The notes below the pieces were generated by a model, which searched no databases, was not told the origin of the DNA, and saw nothing but the letters and a program-made list of their open reading frames with translations. The translations under genes and the position numbers were made by a program. Positions 54,040 through 64,000 of a DNA stretch of 64,000 nucleotides are shown in pieces. Origin of the DNA: Anastatus disparis (lineage: Eukaryota > Arthropoda > Insecta > Hymenoptera > Eupelmidae); NCBI GenBank assembly GCA_017163975.1, contig JAFFSR010000397.1:2485501-2549500 (forward strand). The letters are read 5' to 3'. Positions within the stretch are counted from its first letter, which is position 1; every line of letters begins with the position of its first letter.

Positions 54040-54768
54040 TTAATACCTTTCGTCAGAGCATGCAAACGCGCAACTCAAACAGTTCTTCAGCACCTTGAGA
54101 GAGAGTTATAAAGTTAGTGAAAAATAAACTCGAAGACAAAGCGTATATCGCGTTCAAGCATAATAATTTCGAAACATTAGACGAATTCGTCGATAGACTA
54201 AAATCCGTTTTTGCCCCCACAGAAACTCTAAACAATCCAAGAGGTAAACTTGTCCAAATTTATAAGGTAAGAAACGAGTCACTGCTTAATTTTATTACAC
54301 GAATCGTTGACCTTAAAGAAGCTATTATCGATCGAAAACGTTTCGATATCAGCAATGAATTAACTCGTAACAAACTTTCTGAAAGCGAAGAAGATATAAT
54401 CGAAGGATTTCGAGACGGCTTACCGCCGGAATTCAGGCAAAGGCCTAAAAATCCAGCAAGCTTAACTTTGAATGAAGTATTCGACGACGCAATCGCGGTA
54501 GATAAGCAGATTAATAGGGACAACTTCAAGCATGGATATAAGATCAACGAAAGAAATAAAAATCTTTATGAAAGCAGACGAGATACGAACGAAGCAACAG
54601 CTGTAAAACCGAATGTGCCACGAGCAACCACATCTAATCAGGGGAGATACAACCAGACTAACAACCAATCAAATGACAGAAGCAAAAGTCATAATAACAA
54701 TTACCAGATAAAAGTATGTGCCTATTGCAAAAACAGAGGTCGTGTAAAGGAAGAGTGCCATAAATTAA

Positions 54769-55143
54769 GGAGATGTAAAGTGGACACTACACCTGTACTC
54801 ATAAATATTAACTGTCTTTCCATTTTATTGTTAAATTTTCAGAAGATAAATGCATTAGCTTGTAGTATATATCGTAATGATTATTTAGTTAAATTTTCGA
54901 ATAAATTTATTCATTAGTTTTTAAGATATTTGGATTCTGGTAGAAAATCGAAAAATTATAATAATCATTATTGGAATCCAAAATTCTCAATAACTAATGA
55001 ATGAATTCATTTGAAAATTTAACTGAATAATCTTCGTGGTAAATACTACAAGCTAAAGCATTTTTTTTTTCTCAAGTTTTGCAATAAAATAAAAAGATAG
55101 ACCAAATTTATGAGTACAAGTGTAGTGTCTGTTTTACATCCCC
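54769..55143. mobile_element. TTAA foldback MITE (family P2), copy 3, 375 bp
   Basis: TTAA flanks at 54765-54768 and 55144-55147. The ends are GGAGATGTAAAGTGGACACT and, inverted, GGGGATGTAAAACAGACACT. It is only about 730 bp from copy 2, in the same orientation-independent palindromic form. Confidence 0.9.
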
Positions 55144-55244
55144 TTAAAATGGGTCAAAGAGAATCAACAAAAAAACGAGGCGAACGCTCCAGCGAAGGGC
55201 GCTCCTGGAGCGGCAACTGAGAAAACGCGTCCAGTGAACGCGAT

Positions 55245-58200
55245 TGTAAGAGAACTTACATCTACACCATCAACTTAGAAGAAACAACACCAATCGTCAT
55301 CGTGGAATCCCCACAATTTCTACACAATTTCGTTGGAGCTATGGTTGATTCAGGTGCGCAGCCCAATATAGCAAAAATAGGCGTTTTTAACGGAGACGTA
55401 ATGGTTGACGAATCAAACCGACCATTGTTGAGAGGAATATAGCGAACCGATGTACCTTCGATTGGTACATGTGTCATTGACATATACGGATCCCCAACAG
55501 AGGTCATTATAGTCGCTAATGATTGTCCGATGGAAACAGAAGCAATTATAGGTTAGAACTTCTGTGAGCAGCACGGTGCAAGCCTCGATTTCTATCGAAA
55601 GGCACTAATTTTCGAGGACAAAACCTTGCCTTTCGTAAATTTAAAAAACGTTGAAAGAATACCTGCTCTAGCAACCGCAACTGTACGTTTCCTATTGAAT
55701 AACCCAGAAAAAGAATATGGCTATATTAGGAAAATAAAATTTAACGAAAAAGGCATAGTGCCAGGAAACGTCATGGCAATCAACGACGGAGGCTACGTTG
55801 ACATAAAAGTATTTAATACTAATATCTTTGATATCGACCTAAAAATAATACCGCTAACTCTAGAACCAACACAGAAATATTATCAGCATCGTAACGAGAA
55901 AATTTTTATAGATTAAGATAACACTATCTTCATGGATACAGAAAATATAAAAGAAGTTAACGTCACGGATCAAGCACCTTCTCTTGTTTCTATGCAGGCC
56001 AATGTAGATGATGCAAGGTCAGCCGACGAACTAATCCACGACTTAATTACTTTTGAATACGATCGATTTTTTCAGAGACGCTACTCAGACAGTACTATTT
56101 GCTCATCTTCCGAAGAAGACCTTCAGATTCAAGAAAATATAATTCCTAAATCTAAGGTTTCTGTGCAGGTGTTACCCAATTCTGCAACGTCATGCGTTGA
56201 GTCTGAAAATGCCTCGCGCGACACGGTAGACAATGATGCTCCGAACTCTATCGCAAATCTAATCGAACCCCCCGGCCGAAATCCAAAACCATCGTACGCA
56301 AAGTCCGAAAACGCTCCACACAACACGGTAAGCGACGGTGATAATGTGTGACATAGCACCTACGAGACTTACGCTAAGCCCGAAGAAGCTCCACGCAACA
56401 CGGTAAGCACAAGTCTAACAAAAGAGGAAATTGAAATATCAGATAACGAAAGCACAGAAACCACTGAAGAAGATATAATAATTCGAGATTTCCTTCCCGG
56501 TGCAAATTTGCTGGACTATATCGAAATAAATCAGGTGAATCAACCAATAGAAACTTATGAAAATTACTCTGATATAGAACCATGCATCAACAGAACTATT
56601 TTAGACATAAATACTGTCACTGAATTCTACGTCAAGCCATATAAAAAGGATAGTCGAAGTTCAAAACACAAAAATTTTGAGCGAGTATACAATGCTAACG
56701 TCAAAAACAGAATAGAATGTATATTAAACGACATACCTGAAAACCATATAGCGGAAGAAAACGAAGCAAGGCTACAGAAGCTCATTGAAAAAACTGCTGA
56801 TGTTTTCCATTTGAAGGGAGAACCCCTTTCTGCCACTAACATAATCGAACATAAAATTGAAACCTACGACGAAGAACCAGTGAACGTAAGACAGTATCCA
56901 ATACCACAAAAATTGCAAGAAGTTGTTTTCGAGCAAATAAGTAAATTATTAGAATCAGATATAGTCGAAAGAAGTGAATCGCCTTTTGACAGCCCTCTCT
57001 GCGTTGTCAAAAAGACAGACGATGTTAAAGGGAAGCCACAGTGGAGAGTTGTAGTCGATTTTCGAAAATTAAATGAAAAGATCAAGCCATATCTACATCC
57101 GATCCCATATATTACACATTTAGTCGAGCAGCTCAGCGGGGCTCCCTATTTTATCGTCGTGGATATGTATTCAGGTTTTCATCAGGTGATGATAAGAGGA
57201 GAAGACCAAGAGAAAACAGTCGTTTCTACTCCTTATGGTCACTTTCACTTTAAAAGAATGCCTTTCGGAATTCGAACAGCAGCAAATACTTTTCAAGAAT
57301 TAACCAATAAAATATTAGGGCATAAACCGTTAGATCTAAGCTCGAAAGAAAAAGGAAAGCTAGGATATATTGATGACGTCATACTGTTTGCAAGACCCAA
57401 GCTGTCGGAAAAATTCCCTTGTCCGCTAAATGTCAAGGGAATACGCCAATTTCTTGGTCTGTGCGGATATTATCGACGTTTCATCCCAAATTTTGCAACG
57501 ATCACAAAGCCATTGACAAACCTTCTGAAGAAAGCAGTAGCTTTTGATTGGTCAGATGAACAGGAAATAGCTTTTGAGACGCTCAAAAACTGCCTAATTA
57601 ATGAACCGATTTCGCAACATCCAAACTTCGAAGAGGGATTCTTTGTAACAACAGACGCCTCAGACTACGCAGTCAGTGGTGTCCTATCTCAAAGGAAGGA
57701 AAATTCAGATTTACCTGTAGCTTACGCAAGCCGATCGCTTACAAAAACCGAGATGAATTATAGCACTATTAAAAAGGAACTACTCACAATGCGATTTTGC
57801 GGTGACCAATTCGACTATTGTCTGATTGGCCGACATTTCACCTTTATAACTGACCGGCAACCTCTCGTTTGGCTGCACAAAATAAAGGACTATACATCTG
57901 AATTAAAAAAATGGTATTTTGAATTAAGAGACAAATTTGACTTTACAATCAAATATTTTCCAGGAAAAATTAATTTCGTGGCCGACGCGCTATCACGTAA
58001 CCCCCCGGATAACAAAGTGCAAAACATACGTGAATCGGAAACTAAAGAAATCATGAAAATAACGTCAGTGAAAAACACATGTAAACCGGTCTATGAAATA
58101 AACGCTATAGAGTCAATCGCAACTGAGACACTGTTTAAAAAGAATGACTTCCTAGCAGTAAGAAACAGTAAGGACACTTTTTATTTGTGCCAAAGCAAAC

Positions 58201-58775
58201 AGTACATTAAATCAAATAATAAAGTAATATCTATACGATGGTTAACGCGCCGAGACGGAGACAAACATATATATTCTTTTGACTATGACGACAAAATACC
58301 CTTCGACAGCATACTAACAAGCGTAAAATTGACTAAAATCGAGCAAGACAGTTATCAACTACCAGCCGACGAACTGTCACGGACACTAGACATCCTTAAG
58401 GAATCATTAGAAGCTACAGCAAATAAACCACCCGAAGACGCCTACGTGACTGACGATGCTATGAATGAAAATACAAATATTTCTGAGAATCATCAATTGC
58501 TCAGGGACGAATTACATTCAAATCGGTCCAGGGTGAATGAAGCTCCTCTATCTGTTGAGTATGAAATAGATCGAGACGAATCAAATCGACCTCGATCATT
58601 ACGAAATATAATCGAAACGAAAGATAACTTTCTCATTGCGAAGGACAATTTGACCTATTTTATAACACAGAAAAATCAACCTCTCGACTCAGGAGCACTT
58701 TTTCTGCAACAAGAACAAAGCAAGATATTGTCCTTGCAAGAGCAAAAGTCATTGAAAATGACAAAAAGATTCTGA
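55245..58775 (+). pseudogene. pol: Element B Pol: protease, reverse transcriptase, RNase H
   Basis: A single frame runs from about 55245 to 58775 with nonsense codons at 55440, 55554, 55914 and 56349. Protease: GAMVDSGAQPNIAKI near 55337. RT: SPFDSPLCVVKK, WRVVVDFRKLNEK, IVVDMYSGFHQVMI, FGIRTAANTFQEL and YIDDVILFA near 57370, followed at once by CPLNVKGIRQFLGLCGYYRRF. The 60-70 residues normally between these (thumb region) are deleted in frame. RNase H: TTDASDYAVSGVLSQ near 57650 to VADALSRNPP near 58010. A connection domain leads to the integrase frame. Confidence 0.9.
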
Positions 58776-60106
58776 TAGCTTTGCCAATCAAAGAGAATCT
58801 GTATATACAAACAGATAGAGAAATTTTCAAGGATGCTATTTTTCCACTGATAGACGTATGCCAAACAACGTCTCTGTTATCCTTGAGAATTTCAAAAATA
58901 GAACAGATATACGATATCACGTGGAGTGAAATTGTCGATCTGTTGAAAGATATATTTTCAGATTCTGAAACTAAGATGATAATTTGTAAAAACTTGATAC
59001 AAATACCAGAAGTAGACCTGCGTGAACAAATTATACGCGAAATTCACGAGTCACCAATAAACGGCCATAAAGGTATAACAAAGACATATAACCCAGTAAG
59101 ACAACACTATTTTTGGCCAAATATGAAAGCGGAAATCCAAAATTTTGTCAACGATTGTCACACTTGTCAACTAAATAAACTAGTTAGAAATAAGGTTAGG
59201 CAACCTATGGTGTTAACAGACACACCGAGTTCTAGCTTCGAAAAGATTTCGTTAGATATCGTAGGTCCATTGGATAAGACCAGAAATGGGATGTACATTT
59301 TGACGATGCAAGATTTGTTAGCAAAATTTTGTATAGCTGTCCCTTTAGATTCAACTACCTCAACGGCAATTGAAGATGCTTTTCTGAAACGATTTGTTTT
59401 TATTCATGGGTCACCAAGGATAGTCCTGACGGATCAAGGTGTAAATTTTATCAGTTCATTAATAAAAAACGTCGCGAAAATGTGTAAAATTAAAACATGT
59501 ACTACCACCACATTTCACCCTCAATCCAATGGATCTATTGAGCGAATGCATCACTCATTAAAGGAATGGTTAATAAACTGTGTATCAAATATACGACAAT
59601 GGGATGAATGGTGTGAATGTGCGACATTTTCCTACAATACCAGCGTTCATGAAGGGACGAAGCTCACCCCATACGAATGCGTATATGGGAAGATAGCTTG
59701 CGTTCCATCAGCGAGGGCGTGAGAAAATCTATTGTGAGAAAATTCTACTGATACTTATTATGACTATTTAACTAGACTAAGATCAAAATTGTTAGTAATA
59801 CATGAATTAGCTAAAGAAAATCTGAATAACGCAAAAATATGTTCTAAGGAATATTACGATAGATAGTTAAACCTGTGTAATTTTAAAGTTAATGATTACG
59901 TGATGCTATTAATAGAACCTAGAAAAGAAAAATTTCAACCGCAATATACCGGGCCACATAGAATTCTCGAGATATTAGAAAATGGTAGAAATATTAAAAT
60001 TTGTTTTAAAAACACTACAAAAATTGTACACCCAAATAAATTGCGCTTAACGAAACTAAGATCTGAAAGCTCGATCGACAATGATCAGAACTCTACATTT
60101 GACTAA
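58720..60106 (+). pseudogene. pol: Element B integrase
   Basis: After a frameshift near 58730 the frame carries the HHCC domain (HESPINGHKGITKTY, then CHTCQLNK), intact here unlike in element A. The core triad is D in LDIVGPL (59252), D in LTDQGVNF (59437) and E in SIERMHHSL (59539). Stops at 59720, about 59733 and about 59865 precede the C-terminal domain (FQPQYTGPHRILEI, VHPNKLRLTK) that ends at 60106. The catalytic residues look complete, so inactivity comes from the stops and the frameshift. Confidence 0.9.
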
Positions 60107-60416
60107 AGATTTCTTAAAGTGAATACACATAACGATAATTAACGTAAATCTGCGTATTATTTATTTTTTTAACCATCCGATTTCTTAGCTTTGTGATACG
60201 TACGCATATCCAAATTTTTCTTTTCTTTGGATGTAATAACGAATAAAGAAACTTAAGCAAGTTGGTGAATTCACTTCACCTAATCACGCATCTTTAAAAT
60301 TTATCTTAGTAATTGGGTACAAATGCTTATAACCTCAATCAACTGTAACTACGCAACATAATAACCATACCTGTATCAGCATAAATTAATGAGTCTGCAA
60401 ATAATCTTAAGTTATT
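60107..60416. other. Pol-env spacer of element B
   Basis: About 310 bp of AT-rich DNA without an ORF, ending in the pyrimidine tract of the env splice acceptor. Confidence 0.5.
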
Positions 60417-60430
60417 TTTCTTTGTTATAG
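60414..60430 (+). promoter_or_regulatory. 3' splice acceptor before element B env
   Basis: TTATTTTTCTTTGTTATAG ends at 60430, four bases before the env ATG at 60435. It fits a spliced env message from the donor at 50868. Confidence 0.65.
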
Positions 60431-60434
60431 GAGT

Positions 60435-62411
60435 ATGAACTGCAAATTAATGTTCTTTTTGTACACTTATATTCGAGTCGCCGTCACTTTTACGACATAT
60501 GAATGCGGATCTGCCACCCCCAACATAACAACTATAGCACTTACAGAAGTCGGAGACTGCGTGCTATTCGACGCAGAACCTGCTGAAGAAGAAATATACC
60601 TCCAGCTGCTACAACATACTCAATATTTCAAGGTCCGAGCTTACCAATGTAGAATAAAAATAGTGCAGGAAATTACGTATTGCGGTATGCATTCGAACAA
60701 CTTAAAAGTAAAAGGAGGTACTACATTTATAGAGTTGGCAACGAGAGAAGCATGCGAAGATCTCGTTAGGTATGGCCAATATAAATAAGGACGCTCCGTA
60801 ATAAATAATCTATTGGTGAACGCGACCAATAGAAGAACTATCACAGTCACCGGAAGATTGGATGCAAACGGATATTGTGTAGGTACAACTTACAATGATA
60901 ATGGATATGAATACGAAAAAGTAGTCGTAACTGCGAAACTAGAGATTAAAGCAACAGACTACGAGGTCACTGTAGATAAAAAAAAGAATAAGGTGATCCT
61001 AAGCGCCGGAACTCGATGCAGCTACACCAGCGGTAGATGCATTGATGAGGAAGAAACCTGCATTTTCTGGACCCCAGTAATGGGACCCACATGTAAGTTC
61101 GATGAATTCACCATCTTATATGAAGGTATAGGGATACGTATGGTTGATAACAATTCGAACGCTCCCGTTATCTACTTTGGTAATTCAACTGGGAAGATAA
61201 ATTTTGGTCTAACCAAAACTGGAGAAGAGATGCTATGCGGATATAAATTAATTAAAATGGATCAAACAGAACTATTCATCTTAGAAACCACAAGAGGCAA
61301 ATCATTCACCACCCGAAAAAGCTTAGAGGCACCAGATATCATCCTTACTACATATTTCAACGCAAAAATAATGAATCTCGGAAGAGATCTCGATAAACAA
61401 CTAGGATCACTATATCGTGACATAGTCCTGCACCGATGTATATTGGAGAAGCAGATCATAGAAAATGCTCTACCTCTGGCATTCTCAAATCCAGACCTTT
61501 TCGCCATGAAAGTCATGAAGAAGCAAGGTTATTTAGCCATAGCAGCAGGAGAAGTCGCCCACATCATTCAATGTGTACGACGATCCTGCAAAATAAGAAA
61601 AATGGAACAATGCTACTACGAAGTATCAGTGACTTACGATGACGAAGCTTACTTTGCCAAACCTATCAGCAAGGTGCTAGCACAAATAGGAACGGTTAGA
61701 GATTGCAACACACTTATACCAAGTATCTTCAAAATCAGCGAGAAACAGTTTAAGATTCACCTTACAGCAACGGAGGTAAACCTACTGCAAACTCTAAAAC
61801 CATTTGTCCAACCGACCTGGAAACACGCCAGCATCTCAGAAGTCTTGGAAAATAGAATATACGCACCGAAAGACCTGCAAAATCTACGTGAACATTCGAT
61901 CTTTCCAGCCGAAAAGCCTGCGATGCTAGAAGCAATAGCGAGACGGCTTAACGACAGAGAAGCAAGGACGCGCTCTGTAAAGTTTAACAACCTGTTGACG
62001 CCGGAAGAAATGGAAACAATGATGGAATCCACACTTAACAAAATGTGGAACGGTTTTCAAAAATTTGGCCAAATCTCGGCAGGAATATTAATGATTATCC
62101 TGATATGCCAAGTAATCAAACTAATCTTCGACACCATAATCCGCGGATACACTCTATACACGGTATATGGATGGAGTACAAGACTCCTGGGAGCCATTTT
62201 CGGCTAGATAACACATTTGCTTACGAGCCTGGCAGAGCCCGAACGTACAGGGAAGGATAAAACATCAGAACACGGAACAGCCACGAGGTCAGCGGAATCA
62301 TTGAATCTGCCAAGGATAGGACTCAGCAGATCTAACTCTATGCCACCATCAAGAAAAACCATCCAAGACATTGAGCTCAAACTGTTGGGGACCCCAAAGC
62401 AAAAAAATTAA
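60435..62411 (+). pseudogene. env: Element B Env: non-F-type viral glycoprotein-like envelope
   Basis: One frame runs with only two nonsense codons: TAA at 60786 and TAG at 62205. It starts with a signal-like MNCKLMFFLYTYIRVAVTF, then a Cys-rich ectodomain whose first part has YQCRIKI and a YCGMHSN motif near 60682. The ectodomain carries several further cysteines (TRCSYTSGRCIDEEETC). There is one strong membrane segment near 62075-62130 (ISAGILMIILICQVIKLIF). The TAG at 62205 is followed in frame by a 68-residue hydrophilic tail to 62411, which looks like the original cytoplasmic tail. There is no furin/fusion-peptide pattern of F-type Env. The layout recalls glycoproteins of negative-strand RNA viruses (Chuviridae-like) reported in arthropod LTR elements; this assignment is inference. 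Confidence 0.75.
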
Positions 62412-62431
62412 AATCTTATTGCTTTGTTTTC

Positions 62432-62441
62432 ACGGTGGGGG
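62432..62441 (+). promoter_or_regulatory. Element B polypurine tract
   Basis: ACGGTGGGGG directly precedes the TGTTATATCC start of the 3' LTR. Confidence 0.7.
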
Positions 62442-64000
62442 TGTTATATCCGCATAATCACGAATGTATAAAAAATCATTTTTTTTGAAAAAAGGTCTTT
62501 TTATTATTTTTATTTCTTTTCAATTAATTTTTTTTATTTTTAGCTGTAGACAGATAATTATGTTTATTTGCAGTTCTCTCCCCGAATAACATTAATAAAT
62601 ACATATAAGTAAATAAATAAATCTTTTAGTAACAAGGAATATGCTGTATTAAAAAATAAATTTAATTTCTTGTAATAGTCTTAAGAGAAAAGCAGTAAGT
62701 TCGCGCGCCGTATACGCTACCTCATCATTTTTAGGCGTGATAAGAAGATATCTTCTGTCACCGAACGTGAGATTTTAAAGAGTTTCTCACGGCCGAACTG
62801 ACCAATGGAACTCTTTTAAATTTTGACAAACTTGCATTTTTATTTCTAGATTTGTACCTTTCTTGCAGAGAAAAATAATTTTAATAAGTCAGTCTGCAGT
62901 CAGTTCTCCCGAGCAACAGTACAAGCAAAAGAGAGAACCTCAATAAAAAACTTGTAAACTCACGCCGAATTCTACTACGCTATTAGTTTTTTTCTTGTTG
63001 CTTCTTAAATTGATTTCTTTTACAAAAAAAAATCAAGCAACGCAAGTTCAGAACGCGCTAAAATCAACGAATTATTTTCTTTTTCGCTGGTTTATCTCTC
63101 AATATACGCGACGTACTGTGTTTAAAATATTTCTGCAAAATATAATCACAAAGTGCCAATAATAAATAAAAAAGGGGAATTTTAATAAAAAAAAAAAGGA
63201 ACTGCGCGACTCACCTCTTTTACGATTAAATTAAATATAATAAATGTAAATCACCAACATTCTGTACGTAAATAATAAACCAATCTACGGAGAAAAAGGA
63301 CATTTTTTTTGAAAATTTTTCGTAACTGCGCGATTGAACTTACAGCTCACCAATCAATTTGACAATAAAAATAAGTAAACAAATTGCGCAAACAATCAAA
63401 AAATTATAATTACAAAATATTCGCTAGTAATCGCACAATCGTCTTGTTTATGAGCTGTAAATCAAAGTTCTATAAATATAATTATAAAATATATTTTCCG
63501 AATCGTGCTAGTGAAAAAGTTCAATTCAATAAATAGATTTTAACGGTAGGCCGGAGTAGAACCTGATACCGACCGAGTAACAATTGAGTTGTTTGTTATT
63601 TATTCAAGTTTTAATCGGTGTATCTTCAAACTAAAGGTCGAGCGCAATAGATATTATTATTATGAACATCTATGCACAAGAAAAAAAATATCTACCGGTT
63701 TGTTTTTGAGAAAAGTAAGTAACGCGAAAATATTATAAACATAAACTTTTACTTTGGCGTTACTTACTTTTCTCAAAAACAAACCGGTAGATATTTTTTT
63801 TCTTGTGCATTGATGTTCATAATAATAATATCTATTGCGCTCGACCTTTAATTTAAAGATACACCGATTAAAACTTGAGTAAATAACAAAAATGCCAATT
63901 AGACAAGGGCAGCGAATCCGGCCTGCTCTTAATTAACCAGTTCTTGGTTATAATTTATTCAACAACCCAACCAACTACAAGCAGGCAACAAGAGGGGAGA
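62442..64000 (+). repeat. Element B 3' LTR (runs off the window)
   Basis: It starts TGTTATATCCGC. The part from 63389 on matches the truncated 5' LTR. It is interrupted by a P1 MITE at 63544-63928 and is cut by the window end at AGAGGGGAGA, so roughly 170 bp remain outside. ATATAATTATAAAATATA-like sequence near 63475 may hold the TATA element. Confidence 0.85.
63544..63928. mobile_element. TTAA foldback MITE (family P1), copy 2, 385 bp
   Basis: It is nearly identical to 9050-9434 and exactly the same length, with TTAA at 63540-63543 and 63929-63932. The uninterrupted LTR at about 50725 shows the empty site with a single TTAA. Confidence 0.95.

Larger units (their letters stand above)
53063..55240 (+). 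pseudogene. gag: Element B Gag (split by two MITEs)
   Basis: The ATG at 53063 stands in good context (AAAATGGCT). The N-terminus is a charged coiled coil (LKEREQRIKDLEQALENREKK). Frameshifts occur near 53280 and 53630. After SIPKFDGTN a P2 MITE (53667-54039) intervenes. The Gag core then continues (54053-54768; FDISNELTRNKLSESEEDII, EGFRDGLPPEFRQRP) into a basic region and a degenerate zinc knuckle, CAYCKNRGRVKEEC, where the usual His is Arg. A second P2 MITE (54769-55143) follows. The protein ends in the protease-proximal linker near 55240. Confidence 0.82.
50573..64000 (+). mobile_element. Element B: Gypsy-type retroelement with a non-F envelope gene
   Basis: It has a partial 5' LTR (50573-50967), PBS, repeat-bearing leader, small pre-gag ORF, gag, pol (protease, RT, RNase H, integrase), env, a purine tract and a 3' LTR from 62442 past the window end. 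Two P2 MITEs split gag and one P1 MITE splits the 3' LTR. Frames carry a limited number of stops and frameshifts, fewer than element A. Splice donor and acceptor sites frame env as in errantiviruses. The 3' end lies outside the window. Confidence 0.88.

Overview
This is a eukaryotic window, most likely from an insect. The evidence is a strongly AT-rich background, nested Copia and Gypsy/errantivirus-type LTR elements, a CR1/Jockey-like LINE, Helitron remnants, tRNA-derived SINEs and many foldback MITEs. Hymenoptera would fit, but nothing here proves the order. Almost all of it is transposable-element DNA. The only candidate host exon is one LRR-like exon near 49.2-49.6 kb. No bacterial features, rRNA or CRISPR were seen.

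Layout. 1-4.9 kb: foldback repeats, a Helitron/PIF1 helicase remnant, a TIR element carrying a hAT-like MITE, and a ~320-bp tandem repeat. 4.96-37.18 kb: one decayed Copia element lying inside a (TA)n microsatellite. Its gag and pol are broken by four insertions: a 670-bp foldback MITE, an unclassified ~1-kb element, a 385-bp TTAA foldback, and a complete errantivirus-like element (element A, 11.2-35.1 kb) inside the RNase H codons. A further stretch of extra DNA sits in the Copia 3' region. 37.2-42.5 kb: simple repeats, a TA-flanked TIR element and palindromes. 42.5-45.6 kb: a 5'-truncated LINE bounded on both sides by (CT)n. 45.6-50.6 kb: foldbacks, a tRNA-like sequence and the LRR exon. 50.6-64 kb: a second envelope-bearing Gypsy element (element B), whose 3' LTR runs off the window.

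Element A is the most unusual object. In order it has an LTR with a TATA box and a consensus splice donor, a PBS, four small pre-gag ORFs (two of the joins are stop/start overlaps), gag, pol, three tandem diverged F-type envelope-like genes, a cysteine-rich putative zinc-finger ORF and a small acidic ORF. A good 3' splice site sits at or just before most of these downstream ORFs. The layout reads like a complex retrovirus with multiple spliced messages. Both LTRs also carry Helitron DNA, so the Helitron probably inserted before element A last transposed. All reading frames of A carry stops, frameshifts or insertions; it is a fossil.

Element B shares the donor-in-LTR, PBS type and acceptor-before-env plan. 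Its envelope is of a different, non-F type and is close to intact. Its gag is split by two copies of the same TTAA foldback, and another TTAA foldback family interrupts its 3' LTR. The nesting gives a relative age order: microsatellite, then Copia, then element A, then the MITE and SINE inside A.
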